The notes below the pieces were generated by a model. The model was not told where the DNA came from, did not search any database, and saw only the letters and a list, made by a program, of their open reading frames with translations. The translations under genes and the position numbers were made by a program. 64,000 bases of DNA from Ahaetulla prasina (taxonomy: Eukaryota > Chordata > Lepidosauria > Squamata > Colubridae). Location of the stretch: the NCBI RefSeq assembly GCF_028640845.1, contig NC_080543.1, forward strand, positions 5,090,459-5,154,458, given 5' to 3'. Positions 50,973 to 62,545 of the stretch are shown in pieces (position 1 is the stretch's first letter; every line of letters begins with the position of its first letter).

Positions 50973-51699
50973 TGGTATCTTTTTATTAAATATTTGGAAA
51001 GTTTCAGAGCGTGGTTTGAATTATGATATAATCAATTCCTGGCCAAAAAGAAATCTAAATAAAAACAAATAAATTGGTTCTTGCTTTTTCTCTCTTGTGG
51101 GGAGAAAAAAAAAAACTATTTTTCTCTGGCGTTGCAACCTCCTATGAAATACTACAGTGAGTAGCAACTCCTGGACCACAACTACCAGTTGTAAGCTACT
51201 TTTTCCAGTCCTGTTATAACCTTGGTCCTTCAATGAACGGTTGTAAGTCAGGAATTACCTTTCCGAGTTAAAACAAAGTCCAATTCTACCTTTGCATGTG
51301 GATATTTTTCTACTTACAAATCGTGGTTTTGCATCTGATCAGCCTAAAGGATAATAGCAACCAACAATTACGGAAATAGGACATGACATTTCTTTTCCCT
51401 CTGCATTCATATTAAACCCAACGGTGTAATTGCCCCGATTGGATAAATTACAAACGTGTGTTTCTGAGCCAGTCTATTGTTCCCCCTACGGTTATACGAT
51501 TATACGTATGGTTCTATATGTATAATTCTCTTTTTTATACAGCCATGGGGGATATATAATATTTACTCTGGAGAGGAATAAAACATTTGGGGTGCGGGTT
51601 ATTCCTTTGCAATCCTTCCTCCTCAGAATTTTCTCTTTTTTAATGGGCGTGAGATTGTAACCATGTAGGGTACTTTGAGCCTCCGAGATCACGGCTTGG
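50973..51699. other. Element T scrap and unclassified sequence
   Basis: Bases 51150-51260 match an element T interior/right end (cttcaatgaacggttgtaag). The rest is AT-rich and featureless. Confidence 0.35.
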
Positions 51700-51907
51700 T
51701 CTAGGTCAGTGATACGGAACACGGTGGCCCCTTTATGACTTGTGGACTTCAACTCCCAGAATTCCTGAACCGGAATTCCTCCTCCTCCTCCTCCTCCTCC
51801 TTTCCACAACTCCCCCCTCCCTTCCAACACTGATGATGTTCCCTAGTTGGGTCATGAAACGTCTACAAGAAAACAACCAAGCTCCGAGAGCACCAAGGAC
51901 CCTAGTT

Positions 51908-51940
<33 letters not shown>

Positions 51941-52235
51941 CTCCTCCTCTCTGCAAATCCCACACCCTTCCAACACTGATGATATTCCCTAGTTGGGTCA
52001 TGAAACGTCTACAAGAAAACAACCAAGCTCAGAGAGCACCAAGGACCCTAGTTCTCTTACTACTACTACTCCTCCTCCTCCTCTTCCTCCTCCTCCTCCT
52101 CCTCTCTGCAAACCCCACACCCTTCTAGCACTGATGATGTTCCCTAGTTGGGTCATGAAACGTCTAGAAGAAAACAACCAAGCTCAGAGAGCACCAAGCA
52201 CCCCACAGTTCCACCCTGTGCTACAAATATTTTCT
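51700..52235. repeat. Half MITE, then three Q/(CTC)n tandem units
   Basis: 51705-51775 is half of the palindromic MITE. Q blocks (gttgggtcatgaaacgtcta) start near 51845, 51991 and 52146, separated by (CTC)n and tgcaaatcccacacccttc, giving a unit of about 146-155 bp. Confidence 0.8.
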
Positions 52236-52914
52236 TTTATTGGCAGATTTGGTGGCCTTCTGTTCTCTTCCTGAAACCTTTAAGTTTTCTTCTTCTTCTA
52301 TATATATCAAAATGTCCCCAGTCTTTTCTTATTTTTTAGCAAGGGTGGGGGCAACCCCCCAAAGCTGAGACAGAATAGGACGATAGTGGGAACCGATGTC
52401 CCCCTAAAACGGCCCGTGAATCGTCTCTAAACCATTTCCCTTTCCCAGACAAACGGTGCAAAGCCAACGGAATTACGGCGGATCCTTCCTCCTTGCCCAT
52501 TGAAAAAAATCTGTTCATATTTAGCTTGTCAGGAAGACCGCCAGTGCACGGATCTGCGATCAAAAGTTCTGAGACAGGTTAAAAGTTTGGAAAAAGCTAA
52601 GACAACCCCATCCGGGGTCACCGGTTATTAGAACAATTAATATCCGTCAAGGTGGTGTCACCAGGCCACGGAAAGGCATGGAAAGTGTTTCAGGTTTTGG
52701 ATGACAATGGTGGGAATGGAACCCATTTAAGTCGAGATTCCGTTCCTATACATTGACCATTATCTGGCTCCGCAGAGAAATCATTTCCTAAGAGGTGACA
52801 GGTAGTCATCGGCTCACAGGTAGAGCCTCGATGGCTGCAGCTGGATGAGAATCTGGGCCTTTCCTAATCCAGGTTCACAAGGTTCTCATAGAAGCCCATA
52901 TAAGTTTTAAGCTT
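52236..52914. other. Repeat-poor sequence, no gene seen
   Basis: Balanced composition with short ORFs only (up to 75 aa). This may be unique intergenic DNA. Confidence 0.35.
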
Positions 52915-53430
52915 GCTTGCTTTCTCCTTCCTTCCTTCCTCTTTCTTTCTTTTTTTTTTTTTTTATAAAAAGTTTTATTTTTACAATCATATCAAATAAT
53001 TCATCCAATGTACAGTTATATACAATTAGTCGGGCTTGCCCAGTCACCACCACCCTTTTTAATACTCTTCCCTCTTCTACCTTCTTTTACTTTCCAAACC
53101 TTCCTCTCCTCCTCCTCCTCCTCTCTTCTTCCTTCCTTCCTTCTTCTTTCTTTCCTTCCTTCTTTCTTTTCCTTCCTTCCTTCCTTCTTCTTTCTTCCTT
53201 CTGTTCTTTTTTCCTTTTCCCTTTTCTCTTTCTCTTTCCCTTCCTTCTTCCTTCTTTCTTTAGAGCAGAATAGAACAACAGAGTTGGAAGAGACCTTGGA
53301 GGTCTTCTAGTCCACCCCCTGCTTGCTTGCTTGCTTGCTTGCTTGCTTCTTTCCTTCCTTCCTTCCTTCCTTCCTTCCTTCCTTCCTTCTTTCCTTCTTT
53401 CCTTCCTTCCTTTCTCTTTATTTTTTTTTT
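52915..53430. repeat. Pyrimidine-rich microsatellite with CR1 tail inside
   Basis: CTTC/CCTT runs at 52915-53262. Reverse CR1 end 53265-53322 (cagagttggaagagaccttg). Then (CTTG)n and (CCTT)n. Confidence 0.85.
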
Positions 53431-53944
53431 GTTAAATAAAGGCAGCAAACAAATACTTCTTTAAAAGTCCAAACCTTTGACCTGTTTTGTTTCTCCTAAC
53501 CATTTGTTTTGATATTTGCTGTTGCTCTCCATTATTCTGACTTTTGCCATGGACCACGCCGTAACCTAAAACTGGTCAGGCAGTTTCAGGATTACCGGGA
53601 CCCAAATGCAAAGCAATGCTTTTCCATACAAGAGGAAGGGCTTTCCTTAGGCACCCAAGGAGCAGTTACTAATCACAACTGACTTCTCCTTCCTCTGCTG
53701 CCTCTGCTCCTATGCTACAAGATCTCTTTACCCTGAGTCCACCATTCCCAGCCCAGCTGTAATTAAGGCCGAGAATAGCTTTGGGAGGCCTGTAACTCCA
53801 TTTCGCATCTCTGCCTCCCCTCTGAGCTCCCTAACGATGTGCTATTACTCTGGCAGCCTCCGATGATATAAACCATGTGGGAACATTTAGAAAGAGGCTT
53901 CAAGACAGGAAGTAGCTTTGCAAATGGTTTTAGGATGCCTGTCA
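53431..53944. other. Repeat-poor sequence, no gene seen
   Basis: No recognisable repeat or coding domain. Confidence 0.35.
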
Positions 53945-54845
53945 TACAATGGGAGGGAGGGAGGGAGGAAGGGAGGAAGGAGAGAAAGGGAAGGGGGATA
54001 GAAGGAGAAGGAGGGAAGGAAGGAAGGAAGGAGAGGGAGGTAGGAAGGAAAGAAGAGGGAAGGAAGGAGAGAAAGGGAAGGGAGATAGAAGGAGGGAGGG
54101 AAGGAACGAAGGAAGGAACGAAGGAAGAAGGAAGGAAGAGGAAGGAAGGAGATAGAAGGAGAAGGAAGGAAGGAGAGGAGGAGGAAGGAAATGGGGAGGA
54201 AGGAAGGAAGGAGGAGAGGAAGGAAGGAAGGAAGGAGAGAGGAAGGAAGATAGAAGGAGGGAGGGAGGGAGGAAGGAAGGAGAGAAAGGGAAGGGGATAG
54301 AAGGAGAAGGTGGGAGGGAGGAGGAATGAAGGAAGGAAATGGGAAGGAAGGAAGGAGGAAGGAGAGAAAGGAAGGAAGGAAGATAGAAGGAGGGAGGGAG
54401 GAGGGAGGAGGAAGGAGGAAGGAAGGAGGAGATAGAAGGAGGAGGAAGGAGAGAGGAAGGAAGGAAGGAATGGAAGGAAGGAAGGAGGAAGGAGAGAAAG
54501 GGAAGGGGGATAGAAGGAGAAGGAGGGAAGGAAGGAAGGAAGGAAGGAAGGAGAGGAGGAGGAAGGAAGGAAGAGGAAAGGGGGATAGAAGGGGAAAGAA
54601 GGAAAGAGAGGGAGGGAGGGAAGGAAATGGGGAGGAAGCGAAGAAAGGAAATGGAGGGAGAGAGGAAGGAAGAAGGAAGGAGAGAAAGGGAAGGAAGATA
54701 GAAGGAGGGAGGGAGGAAGGAGAGAAAGGGAAAGGGATAGAAGGAGAAGGTGAGAAGGAGGGAGGGAAGGAAGGAAGGAAGGAAGGAAGGAGGAAGGAGA
54801 GAAAGAGAAGGGAAGGGGAATAGGAGGAGGAGGAGGGAAGGAATG
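53945..54845. repeat. Purine-only (GGAAG)n array with gataga anchor
   Basis: About 900 bp of A/G-rich sequence in which gatagaagga recurs about every 60-120 bp. On the opposite strand this is organised like the other CCTT arrays. Confidence 0.95.
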
Positions 54846-54954
54846 GAAGATTGGCTCAGATTCTTTGGTTCAGGAATCCCTCACAGATGGAGGAAGCGTC
54901 TACCTCCACCAGGCCCGCCCTAGCCAAAATACCAGCAGAGTATCTTAGTAGGAC

Positions 54955-55385
54955 AAGAAGAGTATCTTGGCAGAGAGTGGTAGGACAAGAAGCAACAGAT
55001 GGGAAGTGATCAAGGAGAGAAGCAACCTAGAACTAAGGACAAATTTCCTGATTGTTAGTTAGAACAATTAATCATTAGAACCACTTGCCTCCAGAAGTTG
55101 CGAATGCTGCAATACTGGAAGTTTTTAAGAAGGTGCTGGATAACCATATGCCTTAAGTGGTGTAGGGTTTCCTGCCTAAGCAGAGGGTTGGACTAGAAGA
55201 CCTCCAAGGTCCCTTCCAACTCTTGTTATTCTGAATTCTAAACTCAGGTGACCCTGAGGACACAGACAAACCTCCAAGTGGCCTCAAAGACTCTCTAAAA
55301 AGGATGCAAATGACCAGCTCTGTCTGCAAGGAGAATCAATCCTTTCATTCCCCCACCATCCAGTTAGAGATGAAAAGGCTTCGTT
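54955..55385 (+). mobile_element. CR1 LINE 3' part fused to repeat K
   Basis: CR1 54955-55235 (gatcaaggagagaagcaacc, gtagggtttcctgcctaagc), then K from 55240 (ctcaggtgaccctgaggaca). Confidence 0.78.
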
Positions 55386-55830
55386 CTGTTATTCAGAACT
55401 TCTCACTGTTCTAGAAACTGAGACTTTCCCAGGCAGGTTGCAGACGGAGGCTAGAGAGAGAATCACCGGATGAAAAGGAAATCGTTCTGGGTTTTTCATA
55501 ATTTGAGCAGCGTCTGCATCAAAGCCGTCTATTTACCTTAGGACAGATGTGCGTTGCTGGTGGTCCAGCAAATTAAGCCACCAAGAAGGGCCTTGTTTAC
55601 ATCTCCAGCGATCCAGGGATAACAACCTTCCTGGACTCCCATAAGCCTTGGATTGGTTTTATATGCTCCTGGGGTGAATGAAAGGTAAGACTGATGAAAC
55701 CTGGGCCAGAAAAACCTAGTGGTGGTTGTAGTTTTTTTTAATGATTTTCTGCAGATCTGACCATTTTTGTCCTGGCTCTTGGCTCAATCTGGGCATCAAT
55801 CGGTTGAAGGTCCAAATAACATCAAGATTT
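55386..55830. other. Unclassified sequence
   Basis: No recognisable repeat or ORF of note. Confidence 0.3.
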
Positions 55831-56535
55831 TGGCCAACTCACCACGGCTAACTCGCCATGGCCAACTCGCCATGGCCAACTCAACTAACCATGGCCAACT
55901 CACCACATCCAACTCGCCATGGCCAACTTGCCACAGCTAACTCACCATGGCCAACTCGCCATGGCCAACTCAACTAACCATGGCCAACTCACCACATCCA
56001 ACTCGCCATGGCCAACTTGCCACAGCTAACTCACCATGGCCAACTCGCCATGGCCAACTCAACTAACCATGGCCAACTCTCCATATCCAACTCTCCATGG
56101 CCAACTCGCCATGGCCAGCTCGCCATGGCCAACTCGCCATGGCCAACTCACCACATCCAACTCTCCACATCCAACTCTCCATGGCCAACTTGCCACAGCT
56201 AACTCGCCACGGCCAACTCGCCATGGCCAACTCAACTAACCATGGCCAACTCTCCACATCCAACTCGCCATGGCCAACTTGCCACAGCTAACTCACCATG
56301 GCCAACTCGCCATGGCCAACTCAACTAACCATGGCCAACTCTCCACATCCAACTCGCCATGGCCAACTTGCCATTGCCAGCTCGCCATGGCCAGCTTGCC
56401 ACAGCTAACTCGCCATGGCCAGTTCAACTCACCATGGCCAACTCACCACGTACAACTCACCACGTACAACTCACCATAGACAACTTGCCATGGACAACTC
56501 GCCGTGGACAACTCGCCAGGGACAACTCGCTGCAG
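55831..56535. repeat. ~14-bp minisatellite (atggccaactcgcc)
   Basis: About 50 degenerate units, variants including caactcaccacatc and caacttgccacagc, arranged in a higher-order block of about 90 bp that repeats several times. Frames on both strands stay open (HGQLAMANSPW-type repeats). Confidence 0.95.
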
Positions 56536-57279
56536 TACAAGAGTTACCCTAATATCAAAGAAACGGTGGAATAGAATCATTAAAGAGAGGATGTAAAAGG
56601 AGGGACAGAACGAACTCTGAATGACAGAAATTAATTTTTTTTAAATTTTAAATAATTAAATTGAATTGTTAAATTGTCTCGCAGCGAGTTGGCTGTGGTG
56701 AGTTGGCCCATTCCTTCCTCAGCATGCTGGGAAATGTAGTTTAGCAGCATCTAAGTCACTTCAGGTTCTCAGCTGCTGGATGGCCTAACGCAATTCTCTT
56801 GTTTCCACAAAATGACGTGTTTCTTTTTTTTTTTTGACCAGACAAGCGAAGGGAAGCACTTGGCTTATAGTAACTCCTTTGGAGACCTTCCATCATGGAT
56901 GCTTGCAAGCAGACCCTGACTCATGGTTGAATGCCCCACCTGTTATTCACTTCCCCAGCTGGGTGTGAGACCTCTGGGACGGCCCAAACAATGCAAGAAC
57001 CTGCTTTTGGCCAGATCCATCTGGGCTAACGTGTCTGCAGAACTATTTCCCAATAAGTCATCGTTTTCTCTTTGTCTCCGTCACATGCATTCTTTCTCCT
57101 TGCATTATTCATCTCCTTCGTTTTTCCTTTTCCAAAAGGAACCGGAGGGAAACTGAATTTAAGGCATCTTCAACTATATTTCTAAGCAAGATTGGAAGCG
57201 GGGCCTCAATCTTTAAGGATATCCTCATGCCCTTAGATTTCCAGGTGTATCAAAGAAAAGCAGAGAAGTGAAATATGGA
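56536..57279. other. Unclassified sequence with a relic of the minisatellite
   Basis: Bases 56684-56712 carry the minisatellite motif in reverse (gcgagttggctgtggtgagt). The rest has no supported gene. Confidence 0.35.
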
Positions 57280-57510
57280 AAACGTTTTAACAAAGTTTAA
57301 ACAAGCTGAGAAGGGGATCGTTATAACACTAGGTATATTAGGTATCAACTTAACTTAATATTAAGTTAAGAATAGACAAAATATAAAAACACGGCTGTAG
57401 ATTTTAATTGTTATGGCACCAAATATTTGTACCCAGACGACACACTGTTTAATGAAAGATGAAATGTTTGTATTAAAATAAAATTTAAAAAATTATTTTT
57501 AAAAAAAAAA
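57280..57510 (+). mobile_element. L1-like LINE 3' end
   Basis: AT-rich segment with gatgaaatgtttgtattaaa and an A-rich tail. Assignment is tentative. Confidence 0.4.
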
Positions 57511-57684
57511 GATTTCCAGATGTACCAACATCAGGGACAGGGAGAATTCGTAAATCAGACGACTCCAGCTGTTAGAAGCAGCTGGAGGACATTTTCCATG
57601 TATATCGGAGATGGAAAAAAATCTCAGGGTCTTCATCTTTTTTTCCGCACGTTATTTCGAGACTTTCTGGATCATTAGTCACAA

Positions 57685-58320
57685 TCGGAATAACAGAGTT
57701 GGAAGGGACCTCGGCGGTCATCTAGTCCAACCCCCTGCTCAAGTAGGAGACCCTATACCATTCCAGACAAATGGCTGTCCAGTCTCTTTTTAAAAGTCTC
57801 CAGTGATGGAGCATTCACAACTTCTGGTGGCAAGCTGTTCCACGGGTTAACTGCTCTCACTGTAAACTCTAACTCTAAATTCTGCCTTAATTCCCGGTTG
57901 CTTCTCTCCTTGATTAGTTTCCATCCATTGCTTCTTGTCCTACCGGTGCTTTGGAGCATAGACTGACTCCCTCTTCTTTGTGGCCGCCCCTGAGATATTG
58001 GAAGACTGCTATTTAGTCCTTCTTTTCATCGAACTACACATACCCAATTTCTTGGGTTCTTTATATATGTATTTAGCCTCCAGTCCCCTAATCATCTTGG
58101 TTGCTCTTCTCTGCACTCTTTCTAGAGTCTCCACATCTTCTTTATATCGTGGAGACCAAAACTGAATGCAGGAATCTAGGTGTGGCCTTACCAAGGCCTT
58201 ATAAAGTGCTATTAACACTTCCGGTGATCTTAATTCTATCCCTCTGTTAATGCAGCCTAGGATTGCATTGGCTTTTTTGGCAGCTGCAGCACACAGCTGG
58301 CTCATATTTGAACAGAACAG
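57685..58320 (-). mobile_element. CR1 LINE with open reverse-transcriptase segment
   Basis: The - strand frame at 58305-58009 encodes MSQLCAAAAKKANAILGCIN, LIALYKALVRPHLDSCIQFW and LERVQRRATKMIRGLEAK, diagnostic of CR1. The 3' end lies at 57690 (gagttggaagggacctcggc). Confidence 0.93.
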
Positions 58321-58560
58321 AGAAGTAAATTAAAATTAATTAAATTAAACCTAATGTTAACCGCTTCAATCTAGATTGCAGAAAATATGACTTCTGTAAC
58401 AGAATCATCAGTGCTTGGAATACTTTACCTGACTCTGTGGTCTCTTCCCATAATCCTAAAAGCTTTAACCAAAAACTTTCTACTATTGACCTCACCCCAT
58501 TCCTAAGAGGACCATAAGGGGCGTGCATAAGAGCACAAAATAACCAAAGACCTACATACG
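58321..58560 (+). mobile_element. LINE J 3' fragment
   Basis: ttaaacctaatgttaaccgc to cctaagaggaccataaggggc, as in 62200-62400. Confidence 0.8.
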
Positions 58561-59055
58561 TAAAAGTAAAGGAATACGTAAAATAACCAAAGACCTATAT
58601 ATATATATGTGTATCAACTCTGTCAACTACAACATTAGCCATTTCAAACCCCTCCAATCCATACATGCAGCAGACTGACACCCACTACGAAGATGTAGCA
58701 CGACCACGAACACGAAGCCAAACAACAGCAATGCAGCTCACCAGCTCAAATCCCCCTGCAACTCAGACTAATCTGAGCACAACCAAGCCCCCACCCAAAC
58801 AGGACACACACCCATCCAATCAGAGCACAACCTCCCCCATCCAATCAGAGCACAGCCAAGCTCCCACCCAATCAGTTCAAACCCCCACTAGCAGTTAAAA
58901 AGGAAGAAACAGCTGCAATCACACATTGCTCCAAGAAGCACGAAGCTGAAGCCTGAAGATGACGAATGAGACTTACGAAACAAGACACTTCCAATTTTAC
59001 GCGGAGAAACCCGAATAACCAAAGACCTACATACAAACACCATGAAACCTCAGAA

Positions 59056-59060
<5 letters not shown>
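58561..59060 (+). mobile_element. Dispersed repeat 'P' (possible Penelope-like 3' end)
   Basis: A 77-aa Thr/Gln/Pro-rich frame (58665-58898) is followed by cctgaagatgacgaatgaga and the aataaccaaagacctacata block. The left half matches bases 1-212 of the window reversed. Confidence 0.5.
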
Positions 59061-59128
<68 letters not shown>

Positions 59129-59217
59129 GCTTATTCCTCCTAATATTTACTCTTACATATGTTTATACACTATATAATCTTTTCTGTATGATACTTATAT
59201 ATATTGTTGTGACAAAA

Positions 59218-59256
<39 letters not shown>

Positions 59257-59262
59257 ATTTGA
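59060..59262. repeat. (TA)n and LINE J tail with (AAAT)n
   Basis: (AT)n to 59130, then cctcctaatatttactctta and a gacaaaataaataaata tail. Confidence 0.85.
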
Positions 59263-59286
59263 CTGCATGCTTCCAGCATGTTGCAA

Positions 59287-60110
59287 ATAGAATAGAATAA
59301 CGGAGTTGGAAGGTGTCAGAAAATTGTTATTTGCCTAACTCGTTGGCCAGGCAATATATAAACTAACTATGTATGTTTATAGATAGGCATGATATTGCTT
59401 TAAGGCTGTGCTGCATCATTGCAAGCATCCTGATTGGCTGAGCTCTGTAGCCAATGTATAAAAGGACTCCTAAATTATGGCTTGTGGGGAATCTACAGGG
59501 ATGCTACAGCATTGTAACCTAATGACATGCTGCAACTGTATATTTGAGCTTTATGATCGTTGCTTGATCATGGCTAGTTACCGATTCCTCAAGATACTGA
59601 CTGTTGTGAATTGAGCTGTGTTTTGTCGAACTGAAAATAGACCTTGTTTGTTGTGCATGTCTACGTTGGTAAGAAGACTGGCTTTATATGTGTATGACCT
59701 GGAATTGTTTTTGGACTATGACTTTGCCTTTTCCCTAAAAGTAAAGGAATATCAAACCCCAGTTTGTCTGCAAGTGACTCTTATTGTATACAACCAGTCT
59801 CAGTCGTTTTCATGCCTAGGGTACTCTGCTCAACTGTCCCAGATTACCCTTAACAGAAGGGACCTTGGAGGTCTTCTAGTCCAACCCCCTGCTTAGGAGG
59901 GAAACCCGAGACCACTTCAGAAAAAGGGTTATCCAATCTCTTCTTTAAAACTTCTTAAAAATTTAAGGGATTGTCCAATAGGACGGCAAAATCCCTCTTG
60001 CAGTTACTACTATCGAGCGAGGTACTACATACACTGTGCCTGTTCATTTGGTTTTTCTTGCCTCAATCTTCTGGCTTTATCAATTTTCTGGCTTCACTTG
60101 CACCATCTTC
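59287..60110 (-). mobile_element. CR1 LINE split by LTR-D
   Basis: Reverse CR1: 59287-59313 (gaataacggagttggaagg) resumes at 59856 (gaagggaccttggaggtctt) and runs through ttgtccaataggacggcaaa to about 60110. Confidence 0.85.
59314..59855 (+). mobile_element. Solo LTR of a separate family (LTR-D)
   Basis: TGTCAGAAAA to CCCTTAACA with a perfect gaagg duplication. It has CCAAT (59451-59455) and TATAAAA (59457-59463), giving plus orientation. There is no similarity to LTR-A/B/C apart from TG...CA ends. Confidence 0.88.
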
Positions 60111-60442
60111 TCGTGTATCTCTTGCCATTCTCTGGGTGAATTATAATCTTAAACACAGGAACAAACGCGTCTCAAACCATAGCACGGTTTGTGAATATCG
60201 TTCGCAAGCAGAAAGGAAGTGTTTTTCCGAGGCTGAACTCCATAAACACACAGATAAACAGCACAAGGTTCTGACTTATTCCTAATTTAAAACAGATGAC
60301 ACCAGAATCAAATGGTAGCAATTAAAAAAAAAAACACAAACAAATCTGCACACCAGAATGCAGTTCAACGTAAATATTATACAATATGCAGAGACACACA
60401 CATCCTATCTGCTGCCAGGATTTGCTGCGCTGGGTGGCTACA
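60111..60442. other. Unclassified sequence
   Basis: No recognisable repeat or gene. Confidence 0.3.
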
Positions 60443-60963
60443 TGTCGTGTCCCACTCCTCCACTGACGGCCGGATCAGGGAAATCCGAATCAGGCTTGCC
60501 TCTGCAGCTCTGCCCAAAGTCCTAGCAAAGTCCTCAGAGCAGGCAGGAGACCAGAAAGTGATTTCAGCAAGATAAGTTCGACTTTGCCTGACTCAGAGAC
60601 TGCCAGAAAGCAGATCCTTTATATAGGCCATGGGGTGTGGCTCCATGACTCAGCACTCATTAAGGCCTGCCCCTCCCTTCCTTCTGTTGCCTCCGCCTAT
60701 CCAGTCTTCTGATGCGAGGGTCACTCCAATCAGCAGCTGTTGGAAATAAACTTTCCTCAGGCTCACATGCTGTGGAGGAGGGGGAGGGGTCTAGCTGCTC
60801 CGTTTGCCTGGGCATGGAGTCAGGGCTGGGGCCGGGAGGTGCTCCTTCTTCTGCAGTTTGTCTGGGCATGGAGCCAGGACTGGGGCCGGGAGGCATACAT
60901 TCCTCTGTGTTCGGGAGCAGATAAGAAGGCCCCGGCTGCTCTGAGGGCGGGCAAGACACAACA
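60443..60963 (-). mobile_element. Solo LTR, subfamily LTR-A
   Basis: TGTCGTGTC to GACACAACA with a perfect ctaca duplication. The minus-strand frame is open for about 99 codons with two PGS-type repeats. Confidence 0.88.
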
Positions 60964-61039
60964 CTACATACATCTGTTTAATAAATGAAATGAAATAAAT
61001 ATATCCCTGTACTTTAAGCAGCGTTTCATAAATTGGGCC

Positions 61040-61132
61040 CCTTGAAGATCTATGGACTTCAACTCCCAGAATTCCCTATGGCTAGCTAGGGAATTCTGGG
61101 AGTTGAAGTCCACAGGTCGTCAAGCAACCCAG
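61040..61132. mobile_element. Diverged palindromic MITE
   Basis: atggacttcaactcccagaa and ttctgggagttgaagtccac arms flank a gctagctag centre. Confidence 0.7.
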
Positions 61133-61272
61133 GTTTCAAAATATTGTCATAGAGAGGAGAAGAAGAAGAAGAATAAAAATAAGGAAAAGAGGGTGGTAGA
61201 GTGGATTCAGGATATTTTCAGGTGATTTGAGGATTACTTTTGATTGTTTTTCCGATCCTTCTTAATAACGAA

Positions 61273-61630
61273 CAGGTAGCCCTCGACTTATGGCCACAAG
61301 TGAGCCCCAAATTTCGGGTGCTAAGTGAGAAATGCGTTAAATGTACCATTTTACAATCTTTCCTGCCACGTTTGTTAAGTGAATCACGGCCGTTGTTAAG
61401 TGAGTCTCATGGTTGTTCAGCGAATCTGGCTTCTCCTTCTCCGTCAGAAGGCCGCAAAAAGGGATCGCGACCGTCATAAATACGAGTCAGGGACACTGCG
61501 ACCGTCATAAATGCGAGTCAGTTGCCAAGCATCTGGATTTTGATCACATGACCATGGGGGATGCTGCAATGGTCATAAGTGTGAAAAATGGCCCTAAGTC
61601 ACTTTTTTCGATGCCCTCGTAACTTGTAGA
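61273..61630. mobile_element. Element T
   Basis: caggtagccctcgacttatg, then family phrases gttgttaagtgagtctcatg and gcgaccgtcataaatgcgag. The right end is imperfect. Confidence 0.72.
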
Positions 61631-61866
61631 GGTTGTAGAAAAAAATGCTTTTAAAAGGTTCTGGCGATCCGGCAACTCAGCTGGGATCGTCAGAGGAGCC
61701 TTTTAAAAGACTTTTTTTTTAACAACCTCTTTGGCCAAAGGGTTTGTTAAAAAAATGCTTTTACAAGGCTTTGATGATCCCAGCTGAGCCACTCGATCAT
61801 CAGAGGCTCTTTTTTTTTTTACTTTTAAAAGCATTTTTTCAGCCGAAGAAAAAGTAATAATTTCTG

Positions 61867-62130
61867 TTGGGAATTATTACGGACTGTACAGTAATTGAGA
61901 CTAAATTGATTCTAATAACAGCAGCAAGATTACTAATAGGACAGTACTGGAAGAAAAAAGAACTACCTACAATAGAAGAATGGATATTGAAAGTGGCCAA
62001 TTTGGCTGAGATGGCGAAGATATCAGCCTTTTTGAAAGACAATACGCAAGAAAGATACTTAAAGGAATGGGAAAAATGGATTGACTATATTCAAAGTAGA
62101 TATCAGACTAAGAGTTATCAGACTGTTTAA
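61867..62130 (+). mobile_element. L1 ORF2 C-terminal fragment
   Basis: An 87-aa frame with ARLLIGQYWKKKELPTIEEW and KEWEKWIDYIQSRYQ matches the C-terminus of L1 ORF2. The 3' UTR with a G-rich polypurine stretch and A tail continues at 62546-62770. Confidence 0.85.
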
Positions 62131-62132
62131 CT

Positions 62133-62545
62133 CACAGAATAATCTATTGTAATGTCCTTCCTGTCAAAGACTACTTCAGCTTTAATTGCAATAATACAAG
62201 GGCAACCAATAGATTTAAACTTAATGTTAACCGCTTTAATCTTGATTGCAGAAAATATGACTTCTGTAACAGAATCATCAGTGCTTGGAATACTTTACCT
62301 GACTCTGTGGTCTCTTCCCATAATCCTAAAAGCTTTAACCAAAAACTATTGACCTCACCCCATTCCTAAGAGGACCATAAGGGGCGTGCATAAGAGCACA
62401 AACGTGCCTACCGTTCCTGTCCTATTGTTTTTCTTTTCTTCTTCCTATATATATATATATATGCTTATACCTCCTAATATTTACTCATATATATGTTTAT
62501 ATGCTATATAATCTTTTTGTATGATGTTGTGACAAAATAAATAAA
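62133..62545 (+). mobile_element. LINE J 3' fragment
   Basis: aatgtccttcctgtcaaaga to gaccataaggggcgtgcata, then (TA)n and gacaaaataaataaata. Confidence 0.82.

Noticed and set aside
55831..56535. CRISPR-like regular repeats
   Set aside because: Units of about 14 bp abut without unique spacers, and the DNA is vertebrate. It is a minisatellite.
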